Source: Branchinecta lynchi (lineage: Eukaryota > Arthropoda > Branchiopoda > Anostraca > Branchinectidae). From it: 64,000 bases of DNA. How positions within the stretch are numbered: the first letter of the stretch is position 1; every line of letters starts with the position of its first letter. The notes beneath the pieces are model-generated. The model ran no database searches. It was not told the DNA's origin and worked only from the letters and a program-made list of their open reading frames with translations. Below are positions 21,687 to 34,372 of this stretch, one piece after another. Position numbers and translations under genes: made by a program. The stretch lies in the NCBI GenBank assembly GCA_023053575.1, contig JAKZAP010000017.1:7447501-7511500 (forward strand). Reading direction: 5' to 3'.

Positions 21687-22605
21687 GTTTTGGTGATTCT
21701 TTTTTCACATACCATACGTTCTTTACTAGTCCTCCATGAATATTCCTCTCACTCTTTTTTTAATTGTTGAAGTACTATCTCCTCTGCAGATGTTGCTCTT
21801 GTTGTAGGAACATACTATTGTTTGTTACAGACATACTATTGTTTGTATGTTCAAGTACTATAGATTGGTGCACGTAAGAGGTCTCTTCATGAGACCCTCA
21901 AATTGAAGCTGCTACGTACAGCATCATCAAGGAGACAAGCAAAGGGTAATTTTAGTAATTGTCTAAATGTTATAGAACATGATTAGGTCGCTTTGTCATA
22001 TTGTTTTAGTGATGTTCCCTTACCTTCTTGAGTTTCCACACCCTTGCCAAGAGCTAAATCGAACAATATGAATCAACTGAGAACAGCAAATAACAGAGTA
22101 AAATGATGATTTAAGTTAGCTAGAAATGCGAATAGAATGCAGCTCTGGTGAGTGATAATAGGTTCCATTGAGCGATACTTGACTGCTTACTGTAGGTTAA
22201 CCGGTTAACCATGGAATGAATTACCATTTTATCTCGATCGTCAAAAGTCAACTTTTTGGTGATTCTTTTTTCACATACCATATGTTTTACTAGTCCTCCA
22301 TGAATATTCCTCTCACTCTTTTTCTAATTGTTGAAGTACTATCTCCTCTACAGATGTTGCTCTTGTTATAGGAACATTCTATTATATGTTACAAACATAC
22401 TATTGTTTGTAGGTTGAAGTACTATAAATTGGCCCACGTAAGAGGTCTGTTCATGAGACCCTCAAATTGAAGCTGCTACGTACAGCATCATCAAGGAGAC
22501 AAGCAAAGGGTAATTTTAGTAATTGTCTAAACGTTATAGAACATGATTAGGTCGCTTTGTCATATTGTTTTAGTGATGTTCCCTTACCTTCTTGAGTTTC
22601 CACAC
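21687..22605. repeat. Central direct duplication of about 570 bp
   Basis: A block starting TTGGTGATTCTTTTTTCACA begins at about 21687 and again at about 22256, with few differences. It shares CATGAGACCCTCAAATTGAA and TCCACACCCTTGCCAAGAGC. The second copy follows a single right-type monomer. Confidence 0.8.
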
Positions 22606-25085
22606 CCTTGCCAAGAGCTAAACCAAACAATATGAATCAACTGAGAACAGCAAATAACAGAGTAAAATGATGATTTAAGCTAGCTAGAAATGCGAATAGA
22701 ATGCAGCTCTGGTGAGTGATAATAGGTTCCATTGAGCGATACTTGACTGCTTACTGTAGGTTAACCGGTTAACCATGGAATGAATTACCATTTTATCTCG
22801 ATCGGCAAAAGTCCACTTTTTGTCGACAACCTGAGTCTACTGGATAAATTGAATGCTAACTGTGAATAGCAAATAAAACCGCAAAAAGATTATTTCAGTC
22901 AACTGGAAATGCAAATCAAACGCAGCTCTGGTGAGCGATAAAATGTTCCACTGTTGGTTAACCGGTGATCCATGGAACGAATGACCATTTGTTGTCGGTC
23001 GTCCAAAGTCAACTTTTAGTGGACAATCTCAATAGATTGGATAAATTGAACGCTATCAGTCAACTGAGAATAGCAAATAAAATGGCAAATTAATAACTTA
23101 AGTCAACTGGAAATGTGAATCAAACGCAGCTCTGGTGAGCGATAATAGGTTCCATTGAGTGTTACTTGACCGCTTACTGTAGTTGTGTAGAGACAGCCCC
23201 AAAATAGTATTTTAAGGATGGAACGAACTAGTACCGGACCAGGCAGTCAGGTGAACTGAATAGTGAGACAACAAAAGATTCAACAGGGTCTAGCAGGTCA
23301 GTTAAAAAAACACAGCTAATGAGTCTATCAAAGAACACCATGAGCAAGAAACTGATTAAGCCAATATCAGAGATACACATATCTGTGGAAAGTCCATGCT
23401 TAAATCAACCAAAACTGGTTGTAAAGTTAGAAAATCCCAAGAAAGAGAATCTGAGTCGACTGGATAAATTGAATGCTAACTGAGAATAGCAAATAAAACA
23501 GCAAAAAGATTATTTCAGTCAACTGGAAATGCAAATCAAACACAGCTCTGGTGAGCGATAAAGTTGAGCGATACTTGACCACTTACTGTTGGTTAACCGG
23601 TTATCCATGGAACGAATGACCATTTGTTGTCGGTCGTCCAAAGTCAACTTTTAGTGGACAATGTCAGTCGACTGGATAAATAGAACCTATCAGTCAACTG
23701 AGAATAGGAAATAAAACTGCAAAATGACGATTTAAGTTAACTGGAAATGCAAATCAAATGCAGCTCTAGTGAGCGATAAAATGCTCCTTTGAGCAATACT
23801 TGACCGCTTACAGTTGGTTAACCGGTGATCCATGGAACGAATGACCATTTGTTGTCGGTCGTCCATAGTCAACTTTCAGTGGACAATCTCAATAGATTGG
23901 ATAAATTGAACGCTATCAGTCAACTGAGAATAGCAAATAAAACGGCAAATTAACAACTTAAGTCAACTGGAAATGTGAATCAAACGCAGCTCTGGTGAGC
24001 AATAATAGGCTCCATTGACTGTTACTTGACTGCTTACTGTAGTTGTGTAGAGACAGCCCCAAAATAGTATTTTAAGCATGGAACGAACTAGTACCGGACC
24101 AGGCAGTCAGGTGAACTGAATAGTGAGACAACAAAAGATTCAACAGGGTCTAGCAGGTCAGTTAAAAAAACACAGCTAATGAGTTTATCAAAGGACACCA
24201 TGAGCAAGAAACTGACTAAGCCAATATCAGAGATACAGATATCTGTGGAAAGTCCATGCTTAAATCTACCAAAACTGGTTGTAAAGTTAGAAAATCCCAA
24301 GAAAGACAATCTGAGTCGACTGGATAAATTGAATGCTAACTGAGAATAGCAAATAAAAGAGCAAAAAGATTATTTCAGTCAACTGGAAATGCAAATCAAA
24401 CACAGCTCTGGTGAGCGATAAAATGTTCCATTGAGCGATACTTGACCAATTACTGTTGGTTAACCGGTTATCCATGGAACGAATGACCATTTGTTGTCGG
24501 TCGTCCAAAGTCAACTTTTAGTGGACAATGTCAGTCGACTGGATAAATAGAACCTATCAGTCAGCTGAGAATAGGAAATAAAACTGCAAAATGACGATTT
24601 AAGTTAACTGGAAATGCAAATCAAATGCAGATCTAGTGAGAGATAAAATGTTCCATTGAGCGATACTTGACCGCTTACTTTAATCGGTTATCCATGGAAC
24701 AAATGACCGTTTGTTCTCTGTTGTCAAAAGTCACCTTTAGTCGACAATGTCAGTCGACTGGATAAATTGAACGCTATCAGTCAACTGAGAATAGCAAATG
24801 AAACAGCGAAATGATGATTTCAGTCGACTGGAAATGCGGATCGAACCCAGCTCTGGTGAGCGATGATAGGTACATTGAGCGTTACTTGACCGCATACTGT
24901 AGCTTAACCGCTTAACCATGGAATGAATGACCATTTATTCTCGGTTGTCAAAAGTCAAATTTTAGTCCAAAATCTCAGTCGACTGGATAAATCGAACGCT
25001 ATCAGTCAATGCAAATCAAAGGCAGCTCTGGTGAGCGATAATAGGTTCCATTGAGCGATACTTAACCTCTTACTGTAGTTGTGTA
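22060..25085 (-). repeat. Right tandem array, inverted about 225-bp monomers
   Basis: The inverted monomers have CCATGG landmarks at 22209, 22773, 22970, 23605, 23830, 24472, 24692 and 24915. A different block (AAAATAGTATTTTAAG...CCCAAGAAAGA) interrupts the array at about 23187-23455 and again at 24054-24305. This indicates a higher-order duplication of about 870 bp. A related block lies at 25090-25350, in the unique arm. Confidence 0.8.
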
Positions 25086-25722
25086 GAGACAGCCTCAGAA
25101 TAGTATTTTAAGCATGGCAAATGCATGGAAAAAGAATGGAACAAACTAATACCGTCACTCAGGTGAACTGAACAGTGAGGCGACAAAACATTCAACAGTA
25201 TCAAGCAGGGCAGTTAAAAAAAACAGCTAATGAGTTTACCATAGGAACCCAGCAACAAACTGACTAAGCCAGTATCAGAGATACATGGATTTGTGGAAAA
25301 CTCATGCTTAAATCTACCAAAACTGGTCGCAAAGTTAGAAAATTCCAAGAAATCGCATAGACAGCCTAGAAATTACATTTGTTTACCAAAACAGTTTTTT
25401 CAAAGCCACCCAATGTGACACTTGGTAATCCAGTAACAGTGAATCATATATCGTTTGAAAGCCCAGGCTTCACTTTACCTGTTGTAGTTGGCAGAGTAGC
25501 AGAATTCTATTAAACAACACAGAAAACAAAAAAAATAAATTTGTTTGCTTTTTCAGAGCCCTATTCACTGAGAAGTACCAAGCCAATAGCAGAGATGAAT
25601 ACATGTATTGAAAGCCCAAGCTTCACTCTACCTGTAGTGCTGACACAAGCGCCTAATTCAAGGGACTGACAGAGAAAAACAAAGAAAACACTTTTTTACT
25701 TTAAAAAAATTGGAAATTAGAT

Positions 25723-25862
25723 GAGACTGTTGGTCTGAATTTGAGACTGTTGGTCTCGTTTCCGAGACTGCTGGTTCCCGGCGCCATTTTTATGAGACTG
25801 GTGGTTCGAAACAGTGAGACTGGTGTGTTCGATTTTCAAAACGGCCGTGAGACTGGTGGACC
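25723..25862 (-). repeat. Right-end iterons, six GAGACTG boxes
   Basis: GAGACTG lies at 25723, 25743, 25764, 25794, 25816 and 25849. The first five copy the left spacing in mirror order (20, 21, 30, 22). The outermost interval is 33 instead of 22 because of an insertion. Confidence 0.75.
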
Positions 25863-25875
25863 ACATTCCCCACCC

Positions 25876-26379
25876 TCAACCCCACTCGGCGGCAACACAT
25901 GGGACCTAGCTCTGATATTTTGTTTGAGGATATAAGACCCAGATTAGTAACGTCAACAAATGACCATTGTCGGGACATTCTGCATGGACATTATAATGAA
26001 ATAATTCTGGGTACTTTTTCACTGTAAAAAGATACAGTAACAACAATGGTAAGTATTCCGCCAAAAAAGAAGGGCGTTAGTTACGGTGTGCCATTTAAAA
26101 CGACGTGGCTTCGGGGTTTATGTAGGACATTGCTAAAAATAAATGAAAAATTATAATCGGTGGACGGGGGGAAAGAACTAGGTAGCGCGAGCAAGGCCCC
26201 ATGATGCTAAGACCCTCCTGGAAGGCCACCCCTCCGCCCAGGAGTTATAGCCGAACCATACAAGAAGAATAAATACCGGCAATTGGTTTTTATTTACAAA
26301 AGAAGCGAAGAAATAAAAAGATGAAAAGATAAGAGTGATAACGGTATATCACTGAATTTATGCCCAATGAATTTACGCC
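25876..26379. other. No gene recognised
   Basis: This is the spacer between the Foldback-like and Harbinger-like elements. It includes a GC-rich patch at 26165-26245 (CACCCCTCCGCCCAGG) without identifiable structure. Confidence 0.4.
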
Positions 26380-26382
26380 TAA

Positions 26383-29300
26383 CTGTGCGTTCACACAGAG
26401 GAGTCGGGTGCGGAACTACATTTTCGCTGTAGTTTTGTAGCAGCTACAAAATCGCAACAGGGTTCCCACACGACGATTGGGTTCAGCTACAAAAGGTGGC
26501 AAATAATTCAAAATAACAAAATGCGGGTTTTACTCATTAGTCTGGGACCGAAGACAGTACGATAGTAAAAAATATGAAAACTAAATTCTCAATCTCGGGT
26601 AACGGTTCTGACGATGGATTGCGGGTCTATCCACCACTCTACCTGAGTCAAGGGTGGATAGTTGAATCAAGCGAGGGCCAAAGAAGTCATGAAGTTGACC
26701 ATCTACAAATGTCATCTTGAACTCTCGAGCCGTGTTAGATTCACCAACTGTCATCTACCTACGTTATCCTAAAACTGTCAATAGTCGTTTTTCTTCACGG
26801 AAAATGACGCCATTCTCAACGGAAATTAAATTTTTTGTCGAACAAAATCGAACGACAACAGACGAACGATTTCCATCATCGCTAGAACTTCGACGGACAT
26901 CATAAAACGAAAAAGTAGTAACTACGACTACAGCTTTAAATAAAACAACAACAGCGCTACACCGTAGTTGAATAAAACGACATCTACGGCTGGTCGTCGA
27001 TAATAATAGATAACTGTTGATGAATCGAACGTGGCTTTGGAGTTCCTGTTTGTATTGTTAGCCTACTACGACCAGCTAACCTACTACGCTGATTCCGATT
27101 CTGACTTGCAAATATCCTTCTAAACACAAAGGGAAAAGCCCGTGATTCTTGAAAAAAACGTACATAATTTTTTGTTTCCGAATATACTTTTTGTAATTTT
27201 GTGAACACGACTATAGGTATGATTGCACAGGATTTGAACTTATGCAGAGAAATCAGCCTAGTAGTTAATGTTTGTAGAAATAGAAAAAAGTACACTCCTT
27301 CGGGGTTTTGAAAACTAAGCAAAGGGTCAGGTTTACTCATAAACTTGGAACAAAAACAGTATAATAACTTGAATGCTTAATTCCACGACTCTCCCTTGCA
27401 GTAGTCGAACATATGACTGTCTTCTATTCGATGTTACACAAGCTGTATTCCAATACCCATCTTAGTACATCAGTAGGTTCACTAAAGAGGCCTAAGCTTG
27501 CACCCACACTGAAAGCTGTAAAAGGCAAGCAACACTGAGAAATCAAAAGCTGCGTCAGCTAATTGCAGCCACTTCAGCTCCCATTTAGTATACTCATTAG
27601 TATACTTACACATTTGTCACTAGCTGTTCCTGTTGCCTTTTACTAGACAATGCGGTTGAAACTCTATTAACCGTTGTGATCTGAATCCAGTAAATGCCGT
27701 TGATCAGATACACTTAATTGAAACAGACCATCAGTACTAAAGTTGTCTGTACCTTTAGGGTCCGAGTTCATTATCTTATCTGTCTGCTCAGTAGTTTCAC
27801 TCTCGAAACCTAAAGCATGGCCCTATATCATCAATACTTGCTGTAAACTGGAAGCAAGTGGCCATCAACTGACTCTTCGCCAAATTTTAGATTGCTATTG
27901 TACCACATTCTGCTTAAACAGAACAAAAAACTTCTCATTTATTCGAAGTTTGGTACACTCTACCACAATTTCAATCTGGTTCACTTTCAATGTTCATCAA
28001 ATGGATTGTTCTTACATCTTTAATCTCTTCTTCGAGTGGTTTCAGCTTGAGAAGCTCCTTGATAAACTAATCATGATGTTTGGCCTCCTCACGCCAAAGA
28101 AAATCCTGTTGTTGTCGTTGTAGTCATTAAATAGGCTAGTTCCCTTTAGTGCCAATCACTTCTTTTCTAAGAAGCATCACTGAGCTTGTCCAGGACTGTA
28201 GCCTCTGATAAAGGAAGAATATCTAGTGTTTGGAGCAAACTGCAAAATGTTCAGTAAGACTTCTCCTTTCTGACAGTCTGCAAACCAGAGCTGCTCCTTG
28301 GCTAGTTGATCTGTCCAACATCCTGTAATGAAAATAATATTTAAATCAGTAGCAACCACATTATTAGTTGATATTATCAAAAAACTTTGCAAGTACAGAG
28401 GAATTTTACTTTTAATAAAATTTAAATTAATTATAACAGATGTTTCATGTATATTTACTTTAGCTTGCATAATCAGTGGCAAACAAATGCAGTGGAAACT
28501 TTCAACAAAAACACAATAATGAACACCAAAGGGGACGCAACCAGGTTAGCCTATGAGAATGAATTGCCTTGCCGGCAAACACATCGCTGCTGAGCTATGT
28601 GGCATAGCCTACAAACGCCTGACGTGTCTGTATACGATCTTCAGTAATTTAGCGTATAAAAAATAAGGCTTTATCAATAAACTGTTTAACAGTTAGACTA
28701 AAACAAACACAAATAGCAGCACGAATAATGTTACCACAACCAAAGGTCTCTGTTTATTATTTAGGCCTAAATTCAGCCTATAGTCAACGTTGTTTGGTTT
28801 TCTTCTGCAGGAGGGGTACCCGATGAAAAATTTATCTCAGAATAGTACTATGAAGTAATACGAAAAACTAGCATGCAGTACTAACGATGCTACTACATGC
28901 ATCTACTTCAAGGCTACCGTGTTACTGCATACTACTATATGCTACTATTAACAAGACTGGATGCTACTATGTCAAGACAGGATGCTACTAGATACTACTA
29001 CATAAGATTGGACCAGTCTGAGGCACATTAAATGATAGTATTCTTTGCTATTACATAATATTACATGCAAGTTTTTTGTACTACTACCATAACTACGCAG
29101 GCTACAAATTTTTCATCGGGTATCCAACCTCGAATTTATATGACCTCGAACTTGGCCTGAAAACCTTACAAGGAAGCTTCTCTACAGTAAAACAGGTCCT
29201 GGGTCAGTCAGGGTTTCCTGCTTGACAGTTAGGACTTGACTGAAATTTCCTTCCATCCTTTTTAGGCCAGGTTCGAGGTTGTGTAAATTCGAGGTTGGAC

Positions 29301-30091
29301 ACCCCTCCTACAATTAGTTTTTCTAATTAAAACAAATTAAATAGTGTAATGTTGACCTAGAATCTAGTTGATCTGTTGACCCTTTGATTTAGGTTAGGGT
29401 AAACAATTCAGCCAGGAAATTTGCACAGAAAGTTGTGAATTAAAAAAAAAATCCTTATGCTACAAGTTTCACAGCTGGCTAGCTGCAGAGCTGGAAAATA
29501 AAAAAGGAAAAGGTGAACAGAGGACACCAGGTAGCTTCTGCAGGATCAGTCTCGCGCACAGAATAGATTTTATCACAGCAGCTCACACACGACATGGCTC
29601 ATACCTACAGTCTACAGTCCTACACGCATCCCTGTTGTAACCATACCCCAGCTAAGATGCTCCAAGATGACAAGATACATAATAAGCCAGCTCTTAAAGA
29701 TGAATGATTTAAAGTCAACTTTCAGTATTTAGTACTACAGTATGTATGCCATTCTAGCCTAGCTGTTGGTCTCAAAGTGGTCTTACCTTCCTTCCATCCG
29801 CAACTTTCTCCTATGCTTTCAGGTAATTTAGGACCAGATGCCTCTGCTTGTGTTTCTTACTGTTCTTTCCATGTATAACTGGCTGAAGTTTGACAGCTAA
29901 CATCATTTTTCCAAAAATTAAATCCACTTTCCAAGATTCTTGTGGCGCGATTTTGTAGCTGTAGTTGGATAAATCCAACTACAGCGATTCTCCGAAATAT
30001 CGCAGCGAATTTGTAGCTTTGTGGCGCGAAATTTGTGGTCGACGAATAATCGGGCTATTCTGCGAATATTCGCGTCAGTGGGAACGCACAG
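26383..30091 (-). mobile_element. PIF/Harbinger-like element, copy A
   Basis: The ends are CTGTGCGTTCACAC (from 26383) and, inverted, CTGTGCGTTCCCAC (ending at 30091). They are flanked by TAA on both sides (26380-26382 and 30092-30094). A 3-bp TWA duplication with a TTCACAC-type end suggests PIF/Harbinger. Subterminal CTACAAAATCGC motifs occur at both ends. The length is 3.7 kb. A second copy lies inverted at 30599-34372. Exon-like stretches are damaged here: the minus-strand frame near 28095-27965 has a stop where copy B is open. No DDE transposase could be read. Confidence 0.65.
28809..29309. mobile_element. Composite MITE inside copy A
   Basis: The outer ends are AGGAGGGGTACCC and, inverted, AGGAGGGGTGTCC. 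Within it, 28814-29125 has its own inverted ends (CCCGATGAAAAATTT), and 29118-29304 has inverted CCAACCTCGAATTTA. The same composite lies at 31403-31903 in copy B, so it was present before the copies diverged. A relative of the first half stands alone at 39891-40190. Confidence 0.65.
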
Positions 30092-30094
30092 TAA

Positions 30095-30598
30095 GCCTGG
30101 ATAAGCACGTACGCAGGAACTGCCCCTCGCAATCTGCGCCGCCATGACCACCCTTGGTACAAGACAGAACAGACTACTCAAAGGGAGCTAGGGCCGAGGC
30201 ACGCCTTAGTTAATCAAGACGAATATGCCCACCCTTGGTACTAAGATGGCTTGAAAAACCGCAATGCGCCCAGGACCCGTGCAAAGAAAGGCTTTGTCTA
30301 ACTGATGTTACTTGCTGCTCCTAGAAATTTGCCCACTATCCAAAAAAGAAAAATGCTGAACCCAGATAACAAGTATCACAAAAGTTGTAGATCGAGAAAA
30401 GCTATTTCCTTATTCAGAGAGATAGGAAAATAAACTAAGAATAATAATCCATATGATTTTAATGACTTAGAAATTAATGCTTATTTTCATCGTTTAAGAA
30501 TATTTCATATTTGAAAAGAGAACTACTTTACCAACTCAACAACTGTTCACTTTGAAAGCCAAGACACGTCTGCCGAAGGATTCTCAACACGAAACATA
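30095..30598. other. Spacer between the inverted Harbinger-like copies
   Basis: The two element copies have unrelated inner flanks here, which argues for two insertions rather than one giant palindrome. CACCCTTGGTAC occurs twice (30151 and 30230). No gene. Confidence 0.45.
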
Positions 30599-32391
30599 CT
30601 GTACGTTCACACAGACGCGAATATTCGCAGAATAGCCCGATTATTCGTCGACCACAAATTTCGCGCCACAAAGCTACAAATTCGCTGCGATATTTCGGAG
30701 AATCGCTGTAGTTGGATTTATCCAACTACAGCTACAAAATCGCGCCACAAAAATCTTGGAAAGTGGACTTAATTTTTGGAAAAATTATGTTAGCTGTCAA
30801 ATTTCAGCCAGTTATATATGGAAAGAGTAGTTAGAAACACAAGCAGAGGCATCTGGTCCTAAATTACCTGAAAGCACAGGAGAAAGTTGCTTCAGAGTTG
30901 CGGATGGAAGGAAGGTAAGATCACTTTGAGACCAACAGCTAGGCTAGAATGGCATACATACTGTATTACTAAATACTGAAAGTTGACTGTAAATCATTCA
31001 TCTTTAGAGCTGGCTTATTATGTATTTTGTCATTTTGGAGCATCTTAGCTGGGGTATGGTTACAACAGGGATGCGTGTAGGACTGTATTGCTGTGATTGC
31101 TGTAGACTGTAGGTATGAGCCATGTCGTGTGTGAGCTGCTGTGATAAAATCTATTCTTTGCGCGAGACTGATCCTGCAGAAGTTACCTGGTGCCTGGTGT
31201 CCTCTGTTCACCTTTTCCTTTTTTATTTCCCAGCCGCTGTGAAACTTGTAGCATAAGGACTTTTTTTTTAATTCACAACTTTCTATGCAAATTTCCTGGC
31301 TGAATTGTTCACCCTAACCTAAATCAAAGGGTCAACAGATCAACTAGATTCTAGGTCAACGTTACACTATTTAATTTTTTTTTAATTAGAAAAACTAATT
31401 GTAGGAGGGGTGTCCAACCTCGAATTTACACAACCTCGAACCTGGCCTAAAAAGGATGGAAGGAAATTTCAGTCAAGTACTAACTGTCAAGAAGGAAACC
31501 CTGACTGACCCAGGACCTGTTTTAGACTGTAGAGAAGTTTCCTTGTAAGGTTTTCATTCCAAGTTCGAGGTCATATAAATTCGAGGTTGGATACCCGATG
31601 AAAAATTTGTAGCCTGCGTAGTTATGGTAGTAGTACACAAAACTTGCATGTAATTATGTAATAGCAAAGAGTACTATCATTTAATGTGCCTCAGACTGGT
31701 CCAGTCTTATGTAGTAGTATCTAGTAGCATCCTGTCTTGACACAGTAGCATCCAGTCTTGCTAATAGTAGCATTTAGAAGTATGCAGTAAGACGGTAGCC
31801 TTGAAGTAGAAGCATGTAGTAGCATCGTTAGTACTGCATGCTAGTTTTTCGTATTACTTCATAGTACTATTCTGAGATAAATTTTTCATCGGGTACCCCT
31901 CCTGCAGAAGAAAACCAAACAACGTTGACTATAGGCTGAATTTATACCTAAATAATAAACAGAGACCTTTGGTTGTGGTAACATTATTCTTGCTGCTATT
32001 TGTGTTTGTTTTAGTCTAACTGTTAATCAGTTTATTGATAAAGCCTTATTTTGTATACGCTAAATTACTGAAGATTGTATTCAGACATGTCAGGCGTTTG
32101 TAGGCTATGCCACATAGCTCAGCAGCGATGTTTTTGCCGGCAAGGCAATTCATTCTCATAGGCTAACCTGGTTGCTTCCCCTTTGGTGTTCATTATTGTG
32201 TTTTTGTTGAAAGTTTCCACTGCATTTGTTTGCCACTGATTATACCAGTTAAAGTAAATATACATTAAACATCTGTTATAATTAATTTAAATTTTATTAA
32301 AAGTAAAATTCCTCTGTGCTTGCAAAGTTTTTTGATAATATCAACTAATAATGTGGTTGCTACTGATTTAAATATTATTTTCATTACAGGA

Positions 32392-32535
32392 TGTTGGACG
32401 GATCAACTAGCCAAGGAGCAGCTCTGGTTTGCAGACAGTCAGAAAGGAGAAGTCTTACTGAACATTTTGCAGTTTGCTCCAAACACTAGATATTCTTCCT
32501 TTATCAGAGGCTACGGTCCTGGACAAGCTCAGTGA
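32392..32535 (+). pseudogene. Exon-like segment in Harbinger-like copy B
   Basis: After a TTTCATTACAG acceptor, one frame reads CWTDQLAKEQLWFADSQKGE and continues for 27 more codons to a stop (ending PGQAQ). The same frame is open in copy A (minus strand, about 28325-28180) with only Ser/Cys and Gly/Ser changes. The family is not recognised. It may be part of a transposase or accessory gene. Confidence 0.3.
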
Positions 32536-32588
32536 TGCTTCTTAGAAAAGAAGTGATTGGCACTAAAGGGAACTAGCCTATTTAATGA

Positions 32589-32742
32589 CTACAACGACAA
32601 CAGCAGGATTTTCTTTGGCGTGAGGAGGCCAAACATCATGGTTTGTTTATCAAGAAGCTTCTCAAGCTGAAACCACTCGAAGAAGATATTAAAGATGTAG
32701 GAACAATCCATTTGATGAACATTGAAACTGAACCAGATTGAA
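32589..32742 (+). pseudogene. Exon-like C-terminal segment in copy B
   Basis: The frame LQRQQQDFLWREEAKHHG, followed by a Lys/Leu-rich helix and the end IHLMNIETEPD and stop, looks like coding sequence with a charged amphipathic character. Copy A has an in-frame TAG at the equivalent of GLF. I infer remnants of the element's protein; the identity is unknown. Confidence 0.3.
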
Positions 32743-34372
32743 ATTGTGGTAGAGTGTACCAAACTTCGAATAAATGCGAAGTTTTTTGTTCTGTTTAAGC
32801 AGAATGTGGTACCGTAGTAATCTAAAATTTGGTGAAGAGTCAGTTGATGGCCACTTGCTTCCAGTTTACAGAAAGTATTAATGGAATTAGTCTGCAGTTT
32901 GGAAATTATTTCTTGAGTTGTCATTGATGATATATGGCCATGCTCTAGGTTTCGAGAGTGAAATTACTGAGCAGACAGATAAGATAATGAACTCGGACCC
33001 TGAAGGTACAGACAACTTTAGTACTGATGGTCTGTTTCAATTAAGTGTATCTGATCAACAGCATTTACTGGATTCAGATCACAACGGTTAATAGAGTTTC
33101 AACCGCATTGTCTAGTAAAAGGCAACAGGAACAGCTAGTGACAAATGTGTAAGTGTACTAATGAGTATACTAAATGGGAGCTGAAGTGACTGCAATTAGC
33201 TGACGCAGCTTTTGATTTGTCAGTGTTGCTTGCCTTTTACAGCTTTCAGTGTGGATGCAAGCTTAGGCCTCTTTAGTGAAACTACTGATGCACTAAGATG
33301 GCTATTGGAATACAGCTTGTGTAACATCGAATAGAAGACAGTCATATGTTCGACTACTGCAATGGAGAGTCGTGGAATTAAGCATTCAAGTTATTATACT
33401 GTTTTTGTTCCAAGTTTATGAGTAAACCTGACCCTTTGCTTAGTTTTCGACACCCGGAAGGAGTGTACTTTTTTCTATTTCTACAAACATTATCTACTAG
33501 GCTGATTTTTCTGCATAAGTTCAAATCCTGTGCAATCATACCTATAGTGGTGTACACAAAATTACAAAAAGTATATTCGGAAACAAAAAATTATGTACGT
33601 TTTTTTCAAGAATCACGGGCTTTTCCCTTTGTGTTTAGAAGGATATTTGCAAGTCAGAATCGGAATCAGCGTAGTAGGTTAGCTGGTCGTAGTAGGCTAA
33701 CAATACAAACAGGAATTCCAAAGCCACGTTCAATTCATCAACAGTTATCTATTATTATCGACGACCAGCCGTAGATGTCGTTTTATTCAACTACGGTGTA
33801 GCGCTGTTGTTGTTTTATTTAAAGCTGTAGTCGTAGTTACTACTTTTTCGTTTTATGATGTCTGTCGAAGTTCTAGCCATGATGGAAATCGTACGTCTGT
33901 TGTCGTTCGATTTGTTCGACGAAATATTAAATTTCCGTTGAGAATGGCGTCATTTTCCGGGAAGAATACTATTGACAATTTTAGGATAACATAGGTGGAT
34001 GACAGTTGGTGAATCTAACACGGCTCAAGAGTTCAAGATGACATTTGTAGATGGTCAACTTCATGACTTCTTTGGCCCTCGCCTGATTCAACTATCCACC
34101 CTTGACTCAGGTAGAGTGGTGGATAGACCCGCAATCCATCGTCAGAACCGTAACCCGAGATTGAGAATTTAGTTTTCATATTTTTATTATCGTACTGTCT
34201 TCGGTCCCAGACTAATGAGTCCGGTAAAACCCGCATTTTGTTATTTTGAATTATTTGCCACCTTTTGTAGCTGAACCCAATCGTCGTGTGGGAACCCTGT
34301 TGCGATTTTGTAGCTGCTACAAAACTACAGCGAAAATGTAGTTCCGCACCCGACTCCTCTGTGTGAACGTAG

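Larger units (their letters stand above)
19512..25875. mobile_element. 6.4-kb Foldback-like element
   Basis: The ends are inverted: GGGTGGGGAATGTGGTCC from 19512, and its reverse complement ending at 25875. About 790 bp of unique arm on each side (19512-20300 and 25085-25875) is followed by inverted arrays of about 225-bp repeats, 5 units on the left and about 10 on the right. Long TIRs containing tandem repeats of unequal number are the hallmark of Drosophila FB and Galileo (P-superfamily) elements. That is analogy, since no transposase is visible here. No target duplication is obvious (flanks AATTCCA and TCAACCC). Confidence 0.75.
30599..34372 (+). mobile_element. PIF/Harbinger-like element, copy B
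   Basis: This is an inverted, highly similar copy of 26383-30091. The left end is CTGTACGTTCACACAG and the right end GTGTGAACGTAG, which looks two bases short. The flanks ATA and AGA are a poor match, so the duplication has decayed or the boundary is off by a few bases. It contains the same composite MITE and the same exon-like stretches, and is slightly better preserved than copy A. Confidence 0.6.

Noticed and set aside
20300..25085. CRISPR-like or satellite array
   Set aside because: Repeats are about 225 bp, inverted between arms and bounded by transposon ends, so they are neither CRISPR repeats nor a centromeric satellite.
26984..27340. 118-codon minus-strand frame, also open in copy B (33418-33774)
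   Set aside because: Nearly all differences between the two copies change the amino acid, and the frame has no domain. It is most likely noncoding transposon DNA kept open by recent duplication.
26383..34372. Single giant 8-kb palindromic element
   Set aside because: Inner flanks of the two arms are unrelated and copy A has its own TAA duplication, so two insertions fit better.
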